A DNA stretch of 64,000 bases, from the NCBI RefSeq assembly GCF_028554725.1, contig NC_071667.1, positions 71,408,001 through 71,472,000 of the forward strand. The letters run 5' to 3'. Below the pieces are notes generated by a model, which did not search any database, was not told the DNA's origin, and worked only from the letters and a program-made list of their open reading frames with translations. A program made the position numbers and the translations under genes. How positions within the stretch are numbered: position 1 is the first letter of the stretch; the number at the start of each line of letters is the position of its first letter. This document shows, in pieces, positions 46,633 through 57,223 of this stretch. The DNA is from Zeugodacus cucurbitae. Its lineage: Eukaryota; Arthropoda; Insecta; Diptera; Tephritidae.

Positions 46633-47365
46633 TATATCAGCTGAGGATGTATTAACCTTTCCCAGTTTTACAGCTACTCCTTGAACCTTAATTTTCTTTC
46701 TATATGGCAAGTTTTTAATTGAACAAATACCGTTCCCACCGCCGCCAGCACCACCACCACAACACAACCAACAAACAACCAGTGTATAAAGTTCGTCACA
46801 CAATCAATTGTACACACAGTGTAAAATTAAGAAAATCAAGAAAAGCAGTAAGAAAGAAAAAAGTAATTAGCACATCATTTAACGCCACGTATTATAGAAC
46901 TTTTTCAACGTTTTCACACAATGAACTTAAATTACCCCGTTCCCGTTGTTAATTTATTTACTCGCTTATTGCATTACAACTTCGCGATCAGCGTTTATAC
47001 GCTACAAAATTGCACAAATTTTCAACTTTTCTATGCAAAATTGAAAAAACCTTACGAAAGGAACAGACGAAAACGAGAATTTGTCAAATATTGACGTAGA
47101 ACTGGTGCGAGTCAGTGATGCCTTTAATCGGCCAAAATCAGTGTTGCCAACGAAATTATTGTTATATGACTTAAACGTGTGAAATAATTAAATACATATT
47201 TTTGTTTTTTTTTGTATAATAGTTTGTAATATATAAAAAATATTAAAATAATATTCAAAACTAAGTTTTAAGAAACAATTATATTCATTTAAAAAATAAT
47301 TTAAAAAATTATTTAACATTATGCAAAAATACAAGAAAACTTCTATATTTTGCTGATAGACAAAA
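46633..47365. promoter_or_regulatory. Osbp leader and promoter region
   Basis: Upstream flank of Osbp. It has TTGTCAAATATTGACG at 47081 and AGTGTTGCCAACG near 47139, both of the recurrent types found at other starts in this window. The leader near 46640-46810 is in part GGT/CACC triplet-rich. Confidence 0.5.
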
Positions 47366-48195
47366 TTATCTACGCAGATTGCTGCTACAATAACAAGTCT
47401 AGGAAATAGAAAACACAGTAATTGTTTAAACTTAAAAGAAATGTTCTCTAATATCCATTAATCATGTTACTGAGTTGAGAATTCTTAGACGGATATACAT
47501 ATGTAAATGCGGCTCTTTCCGATTTCCTTCGCACTTCCGTTGAACTGTAATACGTTGCGTCTGGTCCCATGGAAACTGATGATGGCTTTCCATTTCCGCT
47601 TAAATTAAGCGATATAAAGCGGTTGTTATGAACTTTTAATCAAGGCTTAAGTAATCGCTACAACTTCAACATTGTCTTGACGACAGGAATCACCTTCATG
47701 TTTGAAACCCCATACGTTGTTTAATCTAATGGCCACCCAGCATTAAAATATTCACAAAAAGGAAAAATATAAATCCAAAAGTTGTTATCTACGCAGACTG
47801 TCTAGGAAATAAAAAAAAAAAAAAAAAACACAATAATTGTTTAAACTTTAAAGAAATGTTTCTTAACATTAATCATGTAACCGAGATGAGAATTCTTAGA
47901 CGGATATATGTAGTTATGCAAAGACGGCTCTTTCCGATTTTCTCCGCATTTCCGTTGAACTATAATACGTTGCATCTGTTCCCATGGAAACTGATGATGG
48001 ATTTCGATTTCCGCTTAAATTAAGCGATATAAAATGATTGACCTTTCAACCAAGGCTTAAGGTAATCGCTGGAACAACAACATTGCCTTCATGGTGGACA
48101 CTTTCACGGAATCGGCTGCCAGTTGGACTCCTTATCGAGGTTAATCTAATGACTACCCAACACAATAATGTTCCCAAAAAAAGAAATAATAAATA
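47366..48195. repeat. tandem duplication, two ~415-bp units
   Basis: Unit 1 (47366-47784) and unit 2 (47785 to about 48195) both begin TTATCTACGCAGA and run in parallel through TCTAGGAAATA, ATTGTTTAAACTT, GAGAATTCTTAGACGGATAT, CGGCTCTTTCCGATTT, CCATGGAAACTGATGATGG and CCGCTTAAATTAAGCGATAT. They differ by scattered substitutions and small indels, including an A run in unit 2, so the duplication is not very recent. Both carry related minus-strand reading frames (see the pseudogene entry). Confidence 0.85.
47448..47621 (-). pseudogene. protein-like reading frame in the duplicated unit (unit 1 copy)
   Basis: On the minus strand unit 1 reads 58 codons to a TAG, containing RFISLNLSGNGKPSSVSMGP and SSTEVRRKSERAAF. 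Unit 2 reads the same peptide with substitutions (HFISLNLSGNRNPSSVSMGT) but stops earlier after an indel. Upstream in both units another protein-like stretch is visible (HEGD/HEGN...AIT), preceded in unit 2 by a hydrophobic signal-peptide-like MKYETTLFIISFFGNIIVLG, but stops and shifts separate the pieces. Between units I count four silent and six replacement differences over about 39 codons. I do not recognise the family. It could be a decayed small secreted-protein gene or a multi-exon gene; the former fits better. Confidence 0.35.
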
Positions 48196-49627
48196 AAGTT
48201 GTTTCGTATTTCATATTTATGAGCTTTAATAGGTATTTTAAAAACCATTTGTTCATACAAACATAAAAATAGAAAAATCTTACAATATTTACAAAATATT
48301 TGCTTTTTGTTGCTGGCTAATTAGTTAATGTTATATTTAGACGATTTTTTTTATATTTTTAAATATTTTGTATGCTTTATGCTGAAATTTGTTTCGTTAA
48401 AAATTGAAATATGCATGTTTTTTGCAATGTGCTTTTCTTCAAAATATGATTGCGGTATTGTGATAGTTGGGGTTGTGTTTCTGTATATGTGTAGTGTAGT
48501 GTAGGATAAAGTTGTTTTGTATGGTTTTATTGGTGAGTCGTGCCGAATTTGTTGCAAATGCTTATAATTAATATACAAATACAGTACGGCAATGGTAAAA
48601 AGCGCTACGTAGTAGTACATACATAAAAACGGCTCCTTACAATTTCTAATGCGATCTTTAAGTTTATAAATAATTATGATTTAGTTAAAATCAGCATATA
48701 ATAATAATACAAATAAAATAAGTCGGTACATGGAAAAGATAATGGCATGAGATATTTAGGTATAGCTTGGATATGAATAAAAATATAAAATAGCAATGAA
48801 TATATGTATGTATGTATATAAAGACATCAGTACATTGCAGCGCTAATATTTTTTTATGTTATTATCAAAGTTTATGGTCAAGCTGTGGAACGAACTATAA
48901 AAAGAAATTAGCGTGCTTAGTAATATTGTGAGCGGGAGATATAATGTGAAATAGCATGAAATACCCACACACACACACGTCGAAAATATTCTGTAAAATA
49001 ACTTCACCGAAGAAAATATAGTAAAAAGTCATATCGAGGCAAAGCAAATGCAAAATATTTAGAATACTAATAATTAAAATTATAATTTTTTTTATATTCC
49101 TATCCTATGAATAATGAAGTGCACTTGAACTTAAATTTCATTTTTGCGATTTAGTTTATTTGCATGTCGATTAAAGTTAAACTCTTTTTAATCGGAAGAC
49201 AATTTTTTTTGTCGCGCTGGCAGTGGACAATATCAAAATAAAGAATTATTTTAGAAATGCAAACAGCCAAAACAATTTTCCTTTTAGAAAAATACTTATA
49301 TAGTTTAGGGATTGGTTAGAAAATGCTTAGAAATGCAGAGAAGCGGTTGCGCGGGAAACGAAGCAAAAAAAAAAAGCAAAAAAAATTATGATTAAATGAG
49401 CATATAAATTGTGCTCAGATATTAAACACTCAGTATTATATTAGTTTTAAACTGAAAAAAATATCGGGCTAGTAATAGTGCACCAAAATGATAAAGTGAG
49501 TGTGTATGAGTTTTTCGCGTTTTTTGGGGTGTCATTGTGAAGAAGTGCTTTTACAACATTATACAATTGAGAGTACACCAAACACAGAATTTTGGTAAAG
49601 GGGACGGTGAGACATCGCTGATATAAT
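48196..49627. other. 3' flank of slingshot
   Basis: AT-rich DNA downstream of the slingshot stop codon, probably its long 3' untranslated region. It holds a few short A/T runs and a CA run at 48966-48980. No reading frame of interest. Confidence 0.5.
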
Positions 49628-52600
49628 CTACATGGTATTGTAAGCAGCTGTATTGAAGCTCTGTTTTGGTAACGTTAGCCTGCTGAGTGGATGCGTGCGG
49701 CCATGCTGTTGCAAACGACGCTGATGATGTTGTTGTTGCTGCTGCTGTTGTTGTGGTGGCTGTTGCGTATTGTCTCCTAATGGCGTCTGAGAATTATTAC
49801 TATGTGACGATTGTGGTGCTTTTGCTGGTGCAGGCGGTGGCCTACTATCACTATATTCGTGTGACAAGCGACTGCCAATGACGCCGCCACCGCCACCGCC
49901 ACCAGTTCTACTGCTGCCCATCGACATAGTTTTGTGCGACGCATTACCACCACTTTCATAATAGGAATGACGGCGGGGTTTCGAATGACCGATGGAAGTA
50001 GCAAGGGACGCAAGTGTTGTTGGTACTGAACATGAGGAGGAGGATGAAGGAGATGATGAGGACATATTTGAAGATATCGGGTTAGCGCCCACTTGACATT
50101 CATTCTTGTTTGTGGGCACGAGCGCAGTAGGCGTTTGGTATTTATGCACCAGCACCTTAACGTTGCGATCAACATAAGGGTCAGACATGCTCGACGAAGA
50201 CGACGTAGATGAAGAAGACGATGCTACTGACATTGTCGTTGATGCAGTAGAGGCGGGCGTATATATCGACTGTGTTGTAGTGTTTATAGTGCTTGTGATA
50301 TTAGAGGACATGTCAACAATTTCAGCAGCTATTTCACTCTCACACAGTGGCGCTGTGTTGAGACTATGTGTTGTAGAAGCTGTTGATGAAATTGCTGCAG
50401 TCAATGTTGCGATTTGTGGATTGTGTTGGCGGGCTTGATGTGGTTCTATATGCTGCGCTACTGGTGAAGAAGGCAATGAGTGATGACCTTTCTTCGCAGG
50501 CAACACTGCAGTTTGTACTTGTAATACGTTTCCACTGCCAGCGGTGCCACCACTATTACCACTGCCCGCTTTCGCCTCAAAACTTTTTTTGAGTATTTGC
50601 ACAGAACCGGAGATACGTTGATCAGCAGTGTTGGATCCACTGCCAATATTTTCGCGCATTAACACTGCATCCTCATCTTCATCCACGCCGGGTATTACAG
50701 TTGTGACGTTGTCCGATACGGGTGGTAACATATTTTTATTTTCTATATCGGATATTGTGTACGATTCAGGAGCGGAGGAAGCCGAAAATAAGTCATTATT
50801 GAGCGGTCGGCTTCCGTCGCTCCGACGCATAACCATCTGGCATGCCAATACGTCTGCAACAGCATTGCTACTGCCTGTAGAAGGCGTCGTAACGCCGGGC
50901 ACAATTTCAACGCTATTGCAGCGATATGGAGGACAGCGAGTGCGTGTCGAACTAGCAGCTGAAGCGCTTCGAAACAAATTAATTGCACCTTTGGCAATGC
51001 GCTTTGCACTGTTAGCTACTGTGGTTTCATCCGTCAAACGCTCACCATTTTCTGAACACAATTTCTTCAGTGTATGACTGTTGCCAGCGCTTCCGCATTG
51101 TTCCAATTTCTGTTTAGTGCGTTTCACCGTGCCCACATGGTGTTGATGCTGATATTGCATCGGTCCACTCTGGTAATTTTGTGTGACAGTCTTATTGCTC
51201 TTATTGATGTTAAGTTCATGTATTTGCCCCTCGAGTATTGCCCCGCCGCCATACTGACAAGAGTTTCGATTGCTGTCGTATGCTGACCAGGAACTATTTC
51301 GTACTGGTACAGCGCCTCTCGTGTCTCCTGAACCCCAGGAGGCATGCCGTGAGGGCAAATCCCGATGCCTATGGGTACGAGTTATCACTCGCTCCTCAAA
51401 TGTTGTAGTCGTCGAAGATGCGACGCTCGATGAGATCGAATCAATACTGCTATTAGAGCCCAATTTGCTGGTACCACAACTGCTGGCACTCGTACCGGCA
51501 CCCAGAACGTTGAGACGATCTAAAACTATACCGCCGCTTCTGCTGCCGCCGCTCAAGTCACTTGTACCACTGATCGCAGTCCACGACTGAGTTTTGCGGC
51601 TATGACGTCTGTTGTCCACTTTGAATTGCTGCGCCTTTATAGGCTCAGTTGGGGATGCATCCATTGCGTTACTTGCAATATCGTCAGATACATTGGCGGT
51701 TTCAGGACACATATTCGATTTATTGTGTACAATTCCCTCATCGCCACCCCCAATCTCTGCAGCCGTTTTCAAGTTGGATGTCTGTGTAATGAGTTTTGCA
51801 GACGATGTCCAAACGGGACTGTGCTCAGTTTGAATTGTGCCCTCGCCGCCATAACAAGGCAACATTTCCACACGTGTTACTGCTGTGCCAGTATCGTGCG
51901 ATACCGATCGACCGAATTGCAAGTTAAGCGATCTACGATCGTCTGCCGTCTTGCGTATATTCGTATGTGTCTCCAGATCCTTCACACGAGTGCGTACCGA
52001 AGCTATTTGCTGTTTCTGTTTCTTTTGTTGTAGCTGATGTTGTGAAACCGTTGTTGGTGGCGGCGGCGGTGGAGGTGGCGGTGGTTGTACATTCTTTTGT
52101 ATGTGGCGCACTTGATTTTGTGTAACACTATAATTTTCACCGTTACTTCCGGGAAAGCGCATATTCTTCGGCTCCTCTGCCACACTACGCTCCGGTGTTA
52201 GATTTTCCAACGATTGACTCTGCTGTTTAATTACTACTGTTATGTGTGGCACGTGTGGCACCGCCTGCGGTGATGTGCTACTGGACCGACGCACCAGGCG
52301 ACGTTGCTTCGCTTCATTTGTGCCACCACTATTAATGGCGGCTGAAACTTTAGATCGTCCAACACTTTTGCCACTCAAAATGTCGCCATCGGTACATGCC
52401 GCAACGTTATCACCACAGCTAACATCGTCATGGCCTCCGGTTGTCTTCGATTTCGATTGATTAAGCGCCTGTATGAGTGGTGTGGGCTCACTGCCAGGCA
52501 GAAGACGCGCGTCTTTTGTGCTTTTCAAATTCGTCTCACTCTTACTGCGCTGCAGTTTCTCTTTATTCTTCATGGCATCCAACATGCCGCGGTATGTTTC

Positions 52601-55600
52601 CAATTGATTGAGGAAATTTTTATTCGGTTTTATGCAGTTGCGACGCTCTTTAACGTGTTGCAGTGCATGCTTGAATTCCCAGTTATATGCCTTCATGGCG
52701 TAGGCGATTACCACAGATGCCGATCGGCTGACACCCATTTTACAGTGGACCAGTACTTTAGAGCCTTCCGATTTGGCACGAGTTATGTAACGAAATGTGT
52801 TGTCCCAGTGTTTCAACAAATTCGTTTTCTCATCATCATATACTCTTACATTAAAGTAATCAAATACACCTGGGAAGAAATTGTCGATCTCCCGAGTTAC
52901 GTTAAGAATATGGCGTATACTGTTAGAAAAATAGATTAATATTGAAAAGGTTACTATAAAAATAAAAAGTAAAATACCCATTTTTTTGCAACTCTTCCAA
53001 ATTGCTGGCATTCCATTCCGAACCAAGATAGACATGATCGAAAATCTCTGTTGGGGCATCCATCTGACCAAGTATGGTCAACATTTCTGCATCGATAAAG
53101 GACTTGAACTCGCCTAAATCCATATCAAGCAGTTCTTCAAGTCGACCACGTATATATTTTGAGGTAACCTCATCTAAATCCACTGACATCATAATTTCCT
53201 TCAACTTCATTTTTATAACACTTTCCGTTTCCTCCTTTGCTGTTGGTCTATAATAGATATATAAACATAGCATTATTACTCTCTGCATATATTGATTTGC
53301 AAATCTTATTCAATCTACTTGTTTCTTATGGCATCTGGCGAAGGAGGACGTCGGCTTTCTATTGAATCCATTGCATTCCACTCATTCAGGCAAGACTGCT
53401 CCGACTCGATATGGCTATCATAATCAGATGTCCAATCGTGCGATGGACCACGCGGATAAAAATTATTCTCACGAGCCTTTTGCGATACTTTATGTAATGT
53501 TTGTAATGCGGACCTTGAAAATAAAAATTGAATAAGATTAGTTGAATTGTATTTTGAAGACCTTCAAACATTAACTTACCACATAGCTTGCACAGAAACA
53601 GGCTTGAAAATATGTGTTTTACCATAAACTGACACGCTAAAACCACTAATCAAATAAGAATTACACAATTAATAGAAAAGCTAATTAAATTAAATAAATT
53701 TGGTTGGCTTACCCATCGCCATCGAGATGTATTGTGGTATCGGCAAGTATGGGCAATACTAGTCCAATTGTGGTACGCTCATTACAGTCAATGCCCAATA
53801 GACAGGATTCTTCGACACCATCCTCGCATGCTTTACTATCGCCTGAGGCACTGATCTTTTCTGCTGTATCACTTTTCATGCTCTGCCGTTGAGTTGCTTT
53901 CGTAGATATAGATGCGTTGGAGTATTGCTTCTCTTGTGCATCCGTCGACTCCTCACCGCCACTACTTGACTCCGTTTGTGACTGTTGCTGTTGTGGCGTA
54001 CGCTTAATACTATCCGTTGACGATTGACGCATAGTAACGATATTCGCCGATGCTATGACGTTGCTCGCTTTAGTCGAATTATGTCGCATTATTTTAGTTT
54101 TTCGATCGGTGGTTGTGGGGCGGTAACAACAACGTGATACAATCACAAGATACCTTGTGCGATTCGGACGTTGGGATTCTAATTTAACAGCCTATTTGGT
54201 TGAAAAAAAGGATTTTAATTATTTCTATGACCATAATCTCTAATAATTGCGTAATTTACCATCTTCAAGGTTTCCTCCGGGTAAAGTAGATCAATCATTG
54301 ATTGTAAGTGTTGTTGTATATCAGAATTATTACTTTGTGTGCTATTAGTAGATTTTGCCGAATCTGTACTTGCGCGACGTTCATTGGTTTTCGCTGGAAC
54401 ATCTTTAAGAGCAAGACCCAATGCAGTATCCTTAACCGCAAAAAAACATTCGCTACAAGAAATGTGAAATGATGCATAACTATGAAATAAATAGTTGCAA
54501 TTTATGTATTACCTCTTTTCAGATCTATTGCCTTCATCATCCTCAGTTTCTCCCTCCTGTAAATAAAATATTATTTTAGTATGTGTTTGTAGAAAATAAT
54601 TTTTATGAAGGTTATATAAGATTTTGTTGATGCATATTTTTTGTTGGGGACTACTTATGCTTTGTTAATTAATATCTATAATATATCCTATAATTTAAAT
54701 TCAGTGACATTTGCAATGTATTTAGTATTTACAGTCCGTATTCAATAAAAGGAAAACTAATAAAAATATTTAGCAAACAAATAAGAGTCGGAAATTGTAT
54801 AAAACATAGATTATTTTTTTCATTCATAATTCAAAACATTTGCTTCTTACAATAATATCAATAGATAACCCTATTATAATAGCTGGGCAGTAAAATGTGT
54901 GACTCATAACAAACCCCTATGATAAGCAAGACTTAAAACTGCCATCATTGATAACAATCAGTGATGCCATAACAACCAAATAATTGCAACCAAACAAGGA
55001 AACTTATTTAGCAATGTGGAATAACAACACGTAAACATACGTACATGTAGATATGTATGTATATATACAAACAAAATATTTGATATGAGGAAAAACAAAG
55101 AGACCATTCATGGAGTATACCAAAATATTGCAATGCTATTAATGTTGTCGATCTAAAATGTAAATTTATGTATATATGTATGTATGTATGTACATGCACA
55201 TTTATATTTCACATATAAACTTGTATATGCATATATTCGTAATAGCATTGATGTGCACGTCTGCGTCTGTTCGGAACAAGGTCAAGAAAATTGTGGGCTG
55301 AAAATATATTTTCTTAGAATATTATGTTAAATACACACAAATGTTTACATACATATATGCATATACAATATACATATATAATATATGCGTCAAAATTTAG
55401 TGTAATTACAACAAGCACTGTCTAGTAAGCTACTATTCTTAAAGGTGGCCTTTCATTAGATATTTTAATTGTCATGTAATTAAACACACTCCGACGGGAA
55501 GTACCCACGTCATCGAAAGGACACATTTTTATGTTCTGTTGTTAAACAAATATTACAAAAAAAACACAATCATTAACAATTACAACGGGCCGCATGCACC

Positions 55601-56437
55601 ATCAAACTGAGATCAGCATTTTGAAAATACTAAATACAAAACAAAAGTAAAGAAATAAAAGCAAAACAAAAGCCGATATAAACATATACTAAAGAAGAAA
55701 CGGCAATGTTTAGACGGATGATCACGACGTCGAAGTCAACGCCAACTACTACACCATTGGTCACATATGAAAAAAGTGAACAATTTGGCATTCGCGCAAC
55801 GCACTTTTCCTTTTTTGCACATTTCGGTATGATTATAGCGACAATAAAATGGCAACGAGGAAATATGTAACAAAAGAAACATCAGCAAACTACAAACATA
55901 GGCACCATGCAAAAAAAAAAAAAACGACCAACCTACGATCAAGTAACATCATTAAAATCAGTAGGCTTTTTATATTTTTTTCTGTTTCCCATAATTGCCT
56001 CTTACTATTATTGTCTTCACTTTTTTCATTTCTACTAAATTTAAGGAGGTGGTATTTTCGTAATATAATTTCCTGCAAAGGGAGTCGATGTGTTTTTACG
56101 TCTCCTCCCCTTGAACATATACAGAAGAAAATTATTTTAGTCACTGCACTTCACTTATGTATGTACATATCTATGGATAACATCAAAAGAATTTTAACAA
56201 AATGCATGTTATTTCACTAAACAATAACTCTGTACTGAATTCACTGGTTTTTAACAAATAAAAGGGAGTGGAAAATGTTTTCCATCTTTTTACAGTCGCT
56301 CCCTTTGTGGGGACACACAAACTCACCGAGCCACATTGAGGCGGCGAACCAGTAACACTCGGCGATCGCTGCACGGTCACCAATGCCATGCTCATTTGGC
56401 GGAGTTTCCTACGTTTTTCGCCACTAGAACTTTTCAT
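49628..56437 (-). CDS. ssh: protein phosphatase Slingshot
   Basis: Slingshot dephosphorylates and activates cofilin, driving actin filament turnover in the cytoplasm. Eight exons join in phase: 56437-56327, 54556-54513, 54452-54260, 54191-53713, 53645-53580, 53513-53319, 53247-52978, 52919-49628; total 1549 residues. Order: SSH-specific N-terminal region (exons 2-6, with ALGLALKDVPAKT and SVSVYGKTHIFKPVSVQAMW), a DEK-C-like domain (RGRLEELLDMDLGEFKSF), then the dual-specificity phosphatase starting EIFDHVYLGSEWNASNL with catalytic Cys512 in HCKMGVSRSAS. The last exon encodes a tail of about 900 residues rich in Ser, Thr, Gln and Pro with poly-Pro and poly-Gln runs and a KSKSETN-type Ser-rich patch. 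Intron 1 is 1.8 kb. The tail makes it longer than the Drosophila protein as I remember it. Divergent from Nmnat. Confidence 0.95.
54557..56326 (-). other. slingshot intron 1
   Basis: AT-rich intron with several CATA/GTAT tracts near 55040-55200 and 55340-55390. No exon-like block or transposon ends were recognised. The size contrasts with the under-60 to 70-base introns between most later exons. Confidence 0.5.
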
Positions 56438-57223
56438 AAATTCATTTTTAAATACTTATGATCACTATAACTATTTGCACAACGCACGACAATTGCAATA
56501 ATTACGGCTGACTACAAATATACAAAAAAATTGACCTGTCAGTTTGCTGTCAGTTGTATGTGAATATTGTCAAGTTGGCAATACTTGCTACGGTTATCGA
56601 TTTTCGTTAAATCGAAAGACGCAAAACTTTGCTACAGCTGTTATAATAAAATAAAAATACACAAGTTATTGCATTTGCGTAATAATGTGTATCGTATTTT
56701 ATAAACAAGTATAATTGTAAAATTTTAGTCAAATATAACTATAGTTTAAAACAATAATGTACAATAACAACTGCTGTATCAAGAAATTATTGCCTTAAGG
56801 GGTGGCATTGTTTTTGCTATTTGCTTTTGTTTATATTCCGCATAGTTTACACCAGTAGATGGCGCTCATTTAATTTTATTTTGCTCTTTGCGCTAGTTTC
56901 GTAAATATTGAATCCAGTAAACACACAAACATATGATTTCACATATTTTTTTATTAAATTGCAAATTCTAGCAGAAGTTAATACATTTTTATATTATCTT
57001 CATATACAAATAATATTTTTACAGTGATTTATTGTAAGTAAAATTAATATTGTGTATTTTAAGTGTTTTATTCATTGTGCACATTAAATTTTCTACGTTG
57101 ACTATTTGTCTACGGTTTCATTAGTTCATTGTTTCGAAGGTCAACTTGCCGTGTTTGCAAAATACACTTATGCGTTTCTCTCTCTTTTCTATTGTTTAAA
57201 AAAAGAATTATATAAAAACCATA
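56438..57223. promoter_or_regulatory. divergent promoter region, slingshot / Nmnat
   Basis: The 786-base gap contains CCTGTCAG and GCTGTCAG near 56535-56555, TTGTCAAGTTGGCAATAC near 56567, a DRE-like TATCGATT near 56598, an E-box ACAGCTGTTA near 56635, and GGGGTGGCATTG near 56800. The DRE, the E-box and the TGTCA words sit together within about 100 bases, the pattern expected of a housekeeping-type promoter. Confidence 0.55.

Noticed and set aside
46633..46803. In-frame upstream extension of Osbp (57 codons)
   Set aside because: Gly/Cys-rich and unlike the family; MSDMLNKPTPERS matches the normal start, so the extension is probably leader.
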